A DNA stretch of 64,000 nt from Alkaliflexus imshenetskii DSM 15055 (lineage in GTDB: Bacteria; Bacteroidota; Bacteroidia; Bacteroidales; Marinilabiliaceae). Positions within the stretch are counted from its first letter, which is position 1, and the number at the start of each line of letters is the position of its first letter. The notes beneath the pieces are model-generated. The model saw nothing but the letters and a program-made list of their open reading frames with translations, was not told the DNA's origin and ran no database searches. The stretch lies in assembly GCF_000517065.1 (NCBI RefSeq), contig NZ_KI912105.1, forward strand, positions 3,247,625-3,311,624. Reading direction: 5' to 3'. The position numbers were made by a program, and so were the translations under genes. Positions 18,573 to 27,228 of the stretch are shown piece after piece.

Positions 18573-18615
18573 ACGAGGACCGTTTTTTTTCGATGAATAA
18601 TTAAAGTAAAAGATA

Positions 18616-20316
18616 ATGCTAAAGAACAGGGCTGTGAAAAGAGATTTAATACAACTGGCTATTGTGTTGGTTGTTATTGTGTTGGTTAATCTGGTCTCTA
18701 CCAGATGGTTTTTCCGTATCGATTTAACGGCAGAAAAAAGATACACCCTGGCTCCTGTAACCCGTTCTTTTTTGCGCAACCTCGATCATGATGTGATGGT
18801 CAAAGTTTTTCTGGCAGGCGACCTCAATGTTGGCTTCCAACGATTGGCTCGAGCCACAAAAGAGACTATGGACGAGTTCAGACTGGTGTCGCGCGGAGCA
18901 TTTATGTATGAGTTTATTGATCCGGCAGCCAATTCTCAGGCACTCGATGAGTTGCGTGAGTATGGTCTTCGACCCATACCTGTTTTTGAAGCGGCTGCTG
19001 ATGGTCGCCAGATTCAGTCCAATGTATATCCGTATGCCATTCTTCATATCGATGGTTATGAGATAGCCATCAACCTGCTAGAAAACATGCCCGGCCGCTC
19101 CGGCGCTGAGAATCTAAATATTTCGATGGAGTCGCTTGAGTATAAAGTTACCGATGCCATGCGCCGATTGTTGATTGATGAGGTCCCGGCAATCGCTTTT
19201 TTGGAAGGGCACGGTGAGTTGGACGAGCTCGATGTGTGGGACATCACCGATGCGCTCTCTCATTACTACCAGGTTGATCGTGGCGTTTTAACGGATGATC
19301 CTTTCGTTCTTGATAATTATCAGGCACTCATCATAGCCAAACCACAAGAGCAGTTCTCTCAAAAGGATAAATTTATCATTGACCAGTATATTATGCGCGG
19401 TGGTAAGGTGCTCTGGTTACTGGATGCTGTTAATGTAACCCTCGATAGCCTTCGCCGCACCACACAAACGGTGGGATTGGCTTCCGATTTTAACCTTTCT
19501 GACCAGTTGTTTCGCTACGGCGTACGCATAAACCATGAACTTTTGCAGGATATTCAGGCTGCCATGATTCCGATCAATGTGGCCCGCCAGGGTGAGCAGC
19601 CTCAGATGGTGCCTGTCCCATGGCTTTTCAATCCATTACTTAACATTAGTATGGAGCATCCTGTAACGCGCAATCTGAATGTGGTGCGGGGTGAGTTTGT
19701 CAGCAGTGTAGATACTGTTGGCAATCTGGAAGGAATACGTCGCGACGTGCTGCTGCGTACAGGACGTTTTACGCGTCGGAATCCGGTTCCTGTTTTTATC
19801 ACTTTGGCGCTGGTTAATGAACAGCCGCTGCGCGAAGATTTTACAAGCTCATTTATTCCGGTAGCTGTGTCTATGGAAGGCCAGTTTCCATCTGCATTCA
19901 CCAACCGTCCTGTGCCGCCGGGAGTAAATATCCGACCCGAGAAAATCCTTCACCAGAGCAAGCAAACGCGAATGATAGTGGTAGCCGATGGAGACATCAT
20001 ACGCAACGATGTCCGGCTTCGTCATGGAGCTTCACCTCAGCCACTCCCACTGGGTTTTGATGAGGTGAGTAATCAAACGTTTGGTAACAAACAGTTTGTG
20101 CTCAATGCGGTTAACTATCTCACTGATGATGAAGGATGGATGTTGTTGCGAAATCGTAATTATGAGTTGCGCCTGCTCGATCGTGAAAAGCTTTCATCGC
20201 AAATCACATACTGGAAAGTTTTAAATGTTTCGTTGCCTTTGTTTTTTTTATTGCTGTTGGGTTTAACACTCCCATTGTGGCGTAAATACAGATATGGCAG
20301 ACAACGAACAAAGTAA
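18616..20316 (+). CDS. gldG: Gliding-motility-associated ABC transporter protein GldG
   Basis: A 566-residue protein with a membrane helix at each end (about residues 10-28 and 540-558) and a large periplasmic ABC-type auxiliary domain between them. The start, with STRWFFRIDLTAEKRYTLAP, and the central FLEGHGELDE are typical of GldG. It works with GldF and an unlinked GldA ATPase; the transported substrate is not established. It is the last gene of the surE-lpxB-gldFG stretch. Confidence 0.93.
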   Translation: MLKNRAVKRDLIQLAIVLVVIVLVNLVSTRWFFRIDLTAEKRYTLAPVTRSFLRNLDHDVMVKVFLAGDLNVGFQRLARATKETMDEFRLVSRGAFMYEFIDPAANSQALDELREYGLRPIPVFEAAADGRQIQSNVYPYAILHIDGYEIAINLLENMPGRSGAENLNISMESLEYKVTDAMRRLLIDEVPAIAFLEGHGELDELDVWDITDALSHYYQVDRGVLTDDPFVLDNYQALIIAKPQEQFSQKDKFIIDQYIMRGGKVLWLLDAVNVTLDSLRRTTQTVGLASDFNLSDQLFRYGVRINHELLQDIQAAMIPINVARQGEQPQMVPVPWLFNPLLNISMEHPVTRNLNVVRGEFVSSVDTVGNLEGIRRDVLLRTGRFTRRNPVPVFITLALVNEQPLREDFTSSFIPVAVSMEGQFPSAFTNRPVPPGVNIRPEKILHQSKQTRMIVVADGDIIRNDVRLRHGASPQPLPLGFDEVSNQTFGNKQFVLNAVNYLTDDEGWMLLRNRNYELRLLDREKLSSQITYWKVLNVSLPLFFLLLLGLTLPLWRKYRYGRQRTK

Positions 20317-20559
20317 TTTACTGAAGCAGAAAAAGTTTTTTCAACCGCAGATGTAAGCGTTCAATTTTTCATTACTGGGCGCGCTGCACAAATCCGAAAT
20401 TTCGTATCTTCGGGAACTTTTGCGTTGTGAGTTGTTAGGTGTAATAGCTTTTTTTTCAACAGATTTGGTTGTTGGCGTATTGCAAATGTCATTGCTGGCA
20501 TCTCGCAAAGTTTCGCTAAAAAATAGCAGGTATTGATGTCGTAATTTATTGATAATTCA

Positions 20560-20567
20560 TATATTTG
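20560..20567 (+). promoter_or_regulatory. Possible -7 box for dnaN
   Basis: TATATTTG matches the Bacteroidota TAnnTTTG -7 element 25 bp before the dnaN start. No TTG is found at the usual 19-bp distance upstream, so the call is tentative. Confidence 0.35.
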
Positions 20568-20592
20568 GATTGAAACTTAAAAAATTGAGATA

Positions 20593-21720
20593 ATGAAATT
20601 TGTAGTATCCAGTTCTGAACTGCTGTCTCATTTGCAGGCCATCAGCAGGGCAATTTCTTCAAAAAGCCAGCTTCCGGTACTTGATTGTTTTCTGTTCGAC
20701 CTGAAAGGGACAACTCTAAGCATTACAGCATCCGACCTGGAGGTAACGATGACCACCTCCATGGAAACAGACAGCAACGATGGAGACGGAAAAGTGGCTC
20801 TGCCTTCCAAAATGTTGCTGGAGATACTTAAAAAACTGCCTGAGCAGCCTTTAACCATCGATGTGTCGATGAGCAGTCTGGTGGTTGACATTATTTCTGA
20901 GAAGGGAAAGTACAATTTTGTGGCTCAGGCTGGCGAGGATTACCCTGTTATTCCCGGTATAGACGAGGATAAAGCAAGTAAATTGCAGGTTCCCACATCG
21001 CTGTTACTTACCGGCATCACCAAAACGCTTTTCGCCACTGCAGATGATGAACTGCGCCCGGTAATGAATGGTATTCTTTTTGAGTTTTCGCCCAACAACC
21101 TGACTTTTGTGGCATCAGATTCTCACAAACTCGTGAGATACCAGCGTTTGGACGCAAGAAGCGATTTTGAGGCCTCTTTTATCCTTCCCAAAAAGCCTGC
21201 AGGACTTCTAAAAAATGTGTTGCCACGAGAAAGTGGTGATGTGGTGATTGAGTTTGACCATAAGAATGCATTCTTCAATCTTCCAAATTATAAGTTGGTT
21301 TGCCGTCTGGTTGAGGGCAATTATCCTACCTATAATGCTGTTATCCCACAGGGCAATCCCAACAAGGCAATTGTAGATCGTGTAGATTTGGCCAACACAC
21401 TGAGCCGGGTTTCAATTTTCTCCAATCAGGCCTCAAACCTGGTGAAGTTACATTTAAGCAACGACGAGATGGTGGTTTCAGCTCAGGATATCGACTTTTC
21501 GCTTTCTGGTTTTGAGAAACTTAAGTGTCAGTATGAGGGCGATGAGATGGAGATAGGTTTTAAATCGGTCTTTCTTTCTGATATTCTTGAGAATATTTCA
21601 TCAGGCGATATTATAATTGAGTTGTCTGACCCATCAAGGGCTGCCATTGTTCTGCCGTTTGATAAAAATGAGGACGAGGACGAGCTTATGCTTATTATGC
21701 CCATGATGATTAACGCTTAA
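20593..21720 (+). CDS. dnaN: DNA polymerase III sliding clamp (beta subunit)
   Basis: A 375-residue beta clamp with three repeated clamp domains. The N-terminus MKFVVSSSELLSHLQAISRA, the internal LRPVMNGILFEF and the C-terminal LMLIMPMMINA are characteristic. It forms the dimeric ring that tethers the replicative polymerase to DNA. The gene stands alone and is not beside dnaA, which is usual in this phylum. A terminator follows at 21886. Confidence 0.97.
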   Translation: MKFVVSSSELLSHLQAISRAISSKSQLPVLDCFLFDLKGTTLSITASDLEVTMTTSMETDSNDGDGKVALPSKMLLEILKKLPEQPLTIDVSMSSLVVDIISEKGKYNFVAQAGEDYPVIPGIDEDKASKLQVPTSLLLTGITKTLFATADDELRPVMNGILFEFSPNNLTFVASDSHKLVRYQRLDARSDFEASFILPKKPAGLLKNVLPRESGDVVIEFDHKNAFFNLPNYKLVCRLVEGNYPTYNAVIPQGNPNKAIVDRVDLANTLSRVSIFSNQASNLVKLHLSNDEMVVSAQDIDFSLSGFEKLKCQYEGDEMEIGFKSVFLSDILENISSGDIIIELSDPSRAAIVLPFDKNEDEDELMLIMPMMINA

Positions 21721-21885
21721 GGATTTTGTTATCGCACTACAATTTTGATGGGTACTAAACTGTTGCTCTTCTGTATGGATGTGCTTTTCAGGTATTGCAT
21801 CAGATATTAAGCGACACATTGACAACTAATGAAACTGAATCTTCAGCACGAAGAATATCCAGTTACGAATTTTGATAGCATCAGG

Positions 21886-21913
21886 AAAGCCGGCTTTATG
21901 CCGGTTTTTTTTT
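21886..21913 (+). terminator. Intrinsic terminator after dnaN
   Basis: AAAGCCGGC and GCCGGTTTT pair over 9 bp with one G-T wobble around a 5-6-base loop, followed by eight or more T. It lies about 165 bp after the dnaN stop. Confidence 0.8.
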
Positions 21914-22088
21914 GTGCCATGCTGAGGTGTTTTTTCCCCAAGTGACAGACCTTCTTGGTAGGGCGGTTATATATTTCTAAAAAATTTATGACTATAATTT
22001 GCAGTCTTTTGAAAAAAAATTAATAAATTCGCTTATCTTTAATCAAAAATAAAACAAAGGTTTTTGTGTTTATAATATAAAGTCACAG

Positions 22089-24596
22089 ATGAGGTATTTA
22101 AAATTTTTATGTTTGGTTGTTATATTGTCTGGTATAACCGCTATACAGGCAACAGCGCAGCAACAAGGTAATATAGTTGAGTATTTTGGTAAGGAGCGGA
22201 TTGAAACAACGGATGAAGGTGATGTATTTCATATTTTCACCAATGGATTCATCCTTGAAGGCGCGTCTCGTGGGGGCGTTTTGTTTAGCAGTCAGGATAT
22301 TGTGGCATGGCAGTATGCTACAAATAAATTCTTTTCACCTACTGTGAAAACGGAGTTAACTGAATCATTTCCTGATGCTGAACTGACAATGGCTTGGAGG
22401 CCCATCGAGGCAGACTCTGCTCAACGGTTTATTGGTCGTGAGTTAAGAAACGCACATCTGTACACCTCATTTGAGGCGCCTGAAGAGCGTGTGGTATTGC
22501 TCGAAGCCAAAGGCCATACGCGGGTTTATATAAATGGATTACCTCAAGAGGGTGATCATTATGATTTTGGTTATACGCTCATTCCCTTTAAGATGAAGAA
22601 AGGGGTGAATGAGTTTGTTTATACACCCGGACGTTTTGGGCGGGTCACATCACGACTTGTCATGCCTAATAAACCGGTGAGTTTCACAAGTAGAGATATG
22701 ACACTTCCGGATTTGATAATTGGCGAGTCGGGTACAAAATGGGGTGCTATCCGAATCATCAATGCATCAGAGGCAGACCTTAAAAACCTTGTTATACGTT
22801 GTGTTCTTGAGAGTGGCGAAACAGCCGAATTTGCAACAGATGAGGTGATGCCAATGGCCGTTCGTAAAGTGAAATTTCAGATTCCTGCCATCGCAACAAT
22901 TCAGCAAGATGGAAAGGTTAATGCAACACTTTACCTGCGCGACAGAAATGGGAGAGAGTTGGATCGGACTACCATCACGTTGGAACAGCGAGATGCTTCC
23001 GTACATCATGAACGCACTTTTATTAGCAATATCGACAACAGCGTGCAATATTACAGCGTGGCACCATCAACCAGTAGTTCTGAAGGACAGGCTTTGGTAT
23101 TGACTGTTCATGGCGCTTCGGTAGAGGCTCGTAATCAGGCACGGGCTTATCAGAAAAAGGATTGGGCACACATTATTGCACCAACCAACCGACGTCCATT
23201 TGGCTTCAACTGGGAAGAGTGGGGAAGGGTGGATGCAATGGAGGTTCTGGAAGATGCCCGCAAAGTATTTCAAACAGATCCTCATAAGACTTATCTCACT
23301 GGCCATTCGATGGGAGGGCATGGTACTTGGTATTTGGGAGTGACCTATCCCGATATGTTTGCGGCCATTGCGCCTTGTGCCTCGTATCCCGACATTATTG
23401 GGTATGGCCGGCGGGGCAATAACAGCGCTATGGAGGCGCACCCGCATTATGAGAACATTCGCCGTGCTGCCAATGCAGGACGCGTGTTGGATTTAAAGCG
23501 TAACTATCTGCAATCGGGAATTTATGTTTTGCATGGCGATGCTGATGTGGTGGTGAGTGTGGAGCAGGCGCGCATGATGCGCCAGGTGCTTGGTGAGTTT
23601 CATCCCAACTTCTGTTATTATGAGTATCCCGGAGGTTCGCACTGGTATGGCGATCACAGTGTGGATTGGTTTCCCATCTTCGATTATTTTAAATGGCACT
23701 CCATCCCTGCCAACAAAAATGTTAAACATATTGAATTTCATACGGCATCACCTGCCATATCAGCAAGTAATCACTGGGTGAGAATTGAACAACAGGAGCG
23801 TTCATGGGATTTTTCCAACGTGATTTTTGATATTAAAGGTGATACCATTCAGGGTGAATTAGAAAATGTGAGCATTTTCGCCTTGAAACTATCAGAACTG
23901 ACTTTTGAGTCAAATCCGCTTTTGGTTCTGGAAAATCAAACCATTCAATTGGCCAACGGCCAGGATGTGATATTGCGCAAAACAGATAAAGGCTGGAAGA
24001 TTATTGACAGAATCAATACAAATGAGAAGTACTCTGTGAGGCATGGCGGCTTTAAACAGGCATTTGACAACCGGATGGTATTTGTTTATGCTACCGGTGG
24101 TAGTCGTGAGGAAAATGAGTGGTATCGCAACAAGGCACGTTTTGACGCTGAAACATGGCTTTATCGTGGCAACGGTTCTGTGGATGTTATCTCTGACCGT
24201 GACTTCAGACCTGCCGATTATAAGGATCGCAACGTGATTTTGTATGGAAATGCAACCAATAACAGGGCGTGGCGTCAATTATTAGGAAAAGCGCCCATTC
24301 AGGTGCGCAAAGGAGAGATTCGATTTGGCAGTGAAGTGTTTAAGGGCGATGATTTGGGAGCTTATTTTATCTATCCACGTCCTGATAGTGAAACTGCCAG
24401 CGTTGGTGTGATTGCCGGTACTGGATTAACCGGCATGAAAGCCACATTTGCCAACAACTACTTTTCAGGAATTACCGGTTTTCCGGATGTGCTTGTTTTC
24501 TCTGCCGATATGCTTAAGGACGGTATAGAGGGTGTTAAAGTTTCCGGATTTTTTGGAAACGACTGGAGTGTAATTAATGCAGATTTTTTCAAATAG
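22089..24596 (+). CDS. Secreted prolyl-oligopeptidase-like alpha/beta hydrolase
   Basis: An 835-residue protein with a signal peptide (MRYLKFLCLVVILSGITAIQ, cleavage near ATAQQQ), a beta-sandwich N-terminal half and an alpha/beta hydrolase domain in the middle. The nucleophile elbow is GHSMGGHG, with VLHGDADVVVSVEQA supplying the acid and PGGSHWYGDH the histidine, so a Ser-Asp-His triad is complete. Such proteins are peptidases or carbohydrate/phenolic esterases acting in the periplasm or outside. The C-terminal 250 residues are an unassigned beta-rich region. A TATCTTTA box at 22034-22041 could be the promoter. The substrate cannot be told from sequence. Confidence 0.8.
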   Translation: MRYLKFLCLVVILSGITAIQATAQQQGNIVEYFGKERIETTDEGDVFHIFTNGFILEGASRGGVLFSSQDIVAWQYATNKFFSPTVKTELTESFPDAELTMAWRPIEADSAQRFIGRELRNAHLYTSFEAPEERVVLLEAKGHTRVYINGLPQEGDHYDFGYTLIPFKMKKGVNEFVYTPGRFGRVTSRLVMPNKPVSFTSRDMTLPDLIIGESGTKWGAIRIINASEADLKNLVIRCVLESGETAEFATDEVMPMAVRKVKFQIPAIATIQQDGKVNATLYLRDRNGRELDRTTITLEQRDASVHHERTFISNIDNSVQYYSVAPSTSSSEGQALVLTVHGASVEARNQARAYQKKDWAHIIAPTNRRPFGFNWEEWGRVDAMEVLEDARKVFQTDPHKTYLTGHSMGGHGTWYLGVTYPDMFAAIAPCASYPDIIGYGRRGNNSAMEAHPHYENIRRAANAGRVLDLKRNYLQSGIYVLHGDADVVVSVEQARMMRQVLGEFHPNFCYYEYPGGSHWYGDHSVDWFPIFDYFKWHSIPANKNVKHIEFHTASPAISASNHWVRIEQQERSWDFSNVIFDIKGDTIQGELENVSIFALKLSELTFESNPLLVLENQTIQLANGQDVILRKTDKGWKIIDRINTNEKYSVRHGGFKQAFDNRMVFVYATGGSREENEWYRNKARFDAETWLYRGNGSVDVISDRDFRPADYKDRNVILYGNATNNRAWRQLLGKAPIQVRKGEIRFGSEVFKGDDLGAYFIYPRPDSETASVGVIAGTGLTGMKATFANNYFSGITGFPDVLVFSADMLKDGIEGVKVSGFFGNDWSVINADFFK

Positions 24597-24633
24597 TTTT
24601 AGGTTTAGGTTTAGTTTTTATTTGGGACAGGAA

Positions 24634-24668
24634 GGTTGTCATCTGGTAAAACAGATGACAGCCTTTTT
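24634..24668 (+). terminator. Intrinsic terminator between hydrolase gene and mnmA
   Basis: GGTTGTCATCTG and CAGATGACAGCC pair over 12 bp with one wobble around six bases, followed by TTTTT. It overlaps the 5' end of the longest mnmA frame, which supports the later mnmA start. Confidence 0.85.
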
Positions 24669-24785
24669 AATTTTATAAACAGCCTAAAAGCGTATATTTG
24701 TAAAGTTTTTGCAATGCAATTCATTGCCCTTGATAATGTGTTAGATGATTGCGTTGTATTTGTTTATTTCAGACAGGTAATAGAG

Positions 24786-25991
24786 ATGTCATCAGAAAAG
24801 AAAAAGGTTGTTATTGGTTTGTCAGGTGGGGTTGATTCCAGCATCGCAGCTTATGTCTTAAAGGAGCAGGGGTACGATGTTATCGGGCTTTTTATGAAAA
24901 ACTGGCACGATACCACCGGAGTGCTTAAGGCTGATTGTCCGTGGCTCGATGATAAGTTTGATGCCGAGGCCGTGGCACGTAAGCTCAACATCCCTTTTCA
25001 CATGGTTGACTTGAGCGTACAATATCGTGCACGGGTGGTTGATTATATGTTCTCTGAATATGAAAAGGGACGAACGCCAAACCCCGATGTGCTCTGTAAC
25101 AGGGAGATAAAGTTTGATGTGTTTCTTGATGAGGCCATGCGCCTTGGTGCCGACTATGTGGCTACCGGTCACTATTGTCGGCGTGAGGAGATTGTGGTGG
25201 AGGGAAAGCCTGTTTATCGCTTGTTGGCAGGTTCTGATCCCAATAAAGATCAAAGCTATTTTTTGTGTCAGCTATCGCAGAAGCAGTTGGAGAAATCACT
25301 GTTTCCAATTGGAGACCTGCAGAAATCCGAAGTACGCCGCATTGCGGGAGAGTTAAAATTGGTAACAGCGCATAAAAAGGACTCTCAAGGGATCTGTTTT
25401 GTGGGGAAGGTCGATCTTCCGGTTTTTCTGCAACAGCAACTCTCAGCCAAAGCTGGTCGTGTGTTTTTGATACCCGATGAGAGTGAAGTGTTTGCGCGCG
25501 ACTGGCAGGTGGCTAAAGAAAATCCGTCCGACGAAGTGCTGGCGCAGCTATCGCAAGGTTTTGCGCTTCATCCAAAACACGGAAAGAAGATTGGTGACCA
25601 CAACGGGGCGCACTTTTATACCATTGGTCAGCGTAAAGGCTTGAATATCGGTGGGTTTCCGGAGCCACTATTTGTCATCGGTATAAATGTTGAATACAAT
25701 CAGGTGTATGTGGGCATGGGGCAGGAGCACCCGGGTCTATATCGTTCGGTTTTAAAAGTGGCAAATGATGAAGTACATTGGGTACGACCCGATTTAGCAC
25801 TTCAAATAGGTGAGCAATGCAGGTTTAACGTTCGAATCAGATACCGGCAGCCTTTGCAGGGTGCTGTGGTTCATAAGCGTGAAAATGGCTTGTTTATCGT
25901 TTTTGATGAGCCACAGCGAGGCATCACAGCAGGTCAGTTCGCGGCCTGGTATACCAACGATGAGTTGGTTGGTTCGGGTGTTATATCTTAG
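24786..25991 (+). CDS. mnmA: tRNA-specific 2-thiouridylase MnmA
   Basis: A 401-residue MnmA, which thiolates U34 of Lys, Glu and Gln tRNAs using activated sulfur. Visible are the PP-loop GLSGGVDSS, the first catalytic Cys in [19 protein letters not shown], the second Cys in GICFVGK and the C-terminal [13 protein letters not shown] segment ([16 protein letters not shown]). The ATG at 24786 gives the usual N-terminus ([15 protein letters not shown]). An upstream in-frame start at 24636 lies inside a terminator and is rejected. Confidence 0.97.
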   Translation: MSSEKKKVVIGLSGGVDSSIAAYVLKEQGYDVIGLFMKNWHDTTGVLKADCPWLDDKFDAEAVARKLNIPFHMVDLSVQYRARVVDYMFSEYEKGRTPNPDVLCNREIKFDVFLDEAMRLGADYVATGHYCRREEIVVEGKPVYRLLAGSDPNKDQSYFLCQLSQKQLEKSLFPIGDLQKSEVRRIAGELKLVTAHKKDSQGICFVGKVDLPVFLQQQLSAKAGRVFLIPDESEVFARDWQVAKENPSDEVLAQLSQGFALHPKHGKKIGDHNGAHFYTIGQRKGLNIGGFPEPLFVIGINVEYNQVYVGMGQEHPGLYRSVLKVANDEVHWVRPDLALQIGEQCRFNVRIRYRQPLQGAVVHKRENGLFIVFDEPQRGITAGQFAAWYTNDELVGSGVIS

Positions 25992-26077
25992 AAATAGCTT
26001 GCTATTGAAATATGCCCCATGTGGATGATTAATAGTGGCTATTGTTTGATTTTCCTGCTATCTTACATCAAATAGTT

Positions 26078-26512
26078 ATGAAGAATTACGATCCATATAT
26101 GCACACGGCCGAGCACATTCTGAATCAAACAATGGTTCGGATGTTTGCGTGTGAGCGCTCTTTCTCAAATCATCTGGAAAAGAAAAAGTCAAAGTGCGAC
26201 TATCATTTTGAACGTGCTCTAACCGAAAGTGAGGAGATTGAGTTGCAGTTGAGAGTGAATGAGCAGATATTAAAAAATCTGGAGGTTTCTGAACGTATCG
26301 TCAGTAGAGAAGAAGCTGCATCCATGTTTAATCTGAGCAATTTGCCCGATGCCTCCGGCGAAACAGTCAGGCTTGTGAGCGTAGGGGATTATGATGTATG
26401 TCCGTGCATTGGCCACCATGTATCCAACACATCTGAAATCGGTGCTTTCGTGATTGGCTCTACAACATTTGAGGATGGGGTATTACGCATCCGGTTTAAA
26501 CTCAAAAGATAG
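26078..26512 (+). CDS. AlaX-like tRNA-Ala editing domain protein
   Basis: A 144-residue stand-alone protein related to the second additional domain of alanyl- and threonyl-tRNA synthetases. Metal ligands are visible as HTAEH (His9 and His13) and CIGHH (Cys110 and His113/114), the HxxxH...CxxxH pattern of AlaX trans-editing enzymes that remove mischarged Ser or Gly from tRNA-Ala. It is short and lacks the N-terminal beta-barrel of full AlaRS editing proteins. The ATG at 26078 is preferred to an upstream frame start at 26042. It is followed after 7 bp by a phosphoesterase gene, so the two are probably co-transcribed. Confidence 0.75.
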   Translation: MKNYDPYMHTAEHILNQTMVRMFACERSFSNHLEKKKSKCDYHFERALTESEEIELQLRVNEQILKNLEVSERIVSREEAASMFNLSNLPDASGETVRLVSVGDYDVCPCIGHHVSNTSEIGAFVIGSTTFEDGVLRIRFKLKR

Positions 26513-26519
26513 CCTGTTT

Positions 26520-27017
26520 ATGCAGCTTATAGGCCTTTTATCAGATACGCATGGGTATTTAAACCCATCGTTATATGATTTTTTTAAGGATGTGGATCAA
26601 ATATGGCATGCAGGTGATATTGGTTCAGAGGATGTACTCGACAAACTGGAAGCCTTTAAACCCGTGCGTGCCGTTTATGGCAATATTGATGGAGCCACAA
26701 TTCGGCGCAGATTAAAGGAGACCCAACGTTTCAATTGCGAGGGCGTGGATGTGATGCTTACCCATATTGGAGGTTATCCAGGTAAGTATGCCGTGCAGAT
26801 TAAGAGAGAAATATATGCCAACCCTCCCAAACTATTCATTTGTGGCCACAGTCACATACTTAAAGTTATCAATGACAAAGCACTTGGCCTTTTGCATATC
26901 AATCCGGGAGCAGCGGGTAAGTATGGGTTTCATCTGGTGAGCACAGCAATCCGTTTCTCCATTCACAATGGTGATATCACCGGACTTGAAGTCATTGAGT
27001 TGGGCTCGAAAAGCTGA
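26520..27017 (+). CDS. YfcE/MJ0936-type metallophosphoesterase
   Basis: A 165-residue calcineurin-like phosphodiesterase. All family metal motifs are present in order: GLLSDTHG, WHAGDIGS, VYGNID, LTHIGG and CGHSHI. Proteins of this size act on phosphodiesters in vitro with unclear physiological substrates. The ATG at 26520 gives the standard N-terminus (MQLIGLLSDTHG). The frame is open further upstream into the AlaX-like gene but without family sequence. Confidence 0.9.
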   Translation: MQLIGLLSDTHGYLNPSLYDFFKDVDQIWHAGDIGSEDVLDKLEAFKPVRAVYGNIDGATIRRRLKETQRFNCEGVDVMLTHIGGYPGKYAVQIKREIYANPPKLFICGHSHILKVINDKALGLLHINPGAAGKYGFHLVSTAIRFSIHNGDITGLEVIELGSKS

Positions 27018-27228
27018 TATTCATTTTAAGTCTTTTTTTCTCATAATTATTATCTTACATCACTTAGGTCAACATGTTTTTTGGAGCTCTTATTGAACTT
27101 CCGGATTGTTTTTTTTGTTCATCAGCGATTTTGTATGTCAGTAAAAAAAGTAGTTTGATGTTGTTTTTTTTAATATTTTTAGTCTACTGCTTGTAACATG
27201 ATTGTATCGGTCCGCTAAACGATTGTTT

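Noticed and set aside
24636..24785. 50-codon extension of mnmA
   Set aside because: It overlaps an intrinsic terminator of the previous gene and the family N-terminus begins at 24786.
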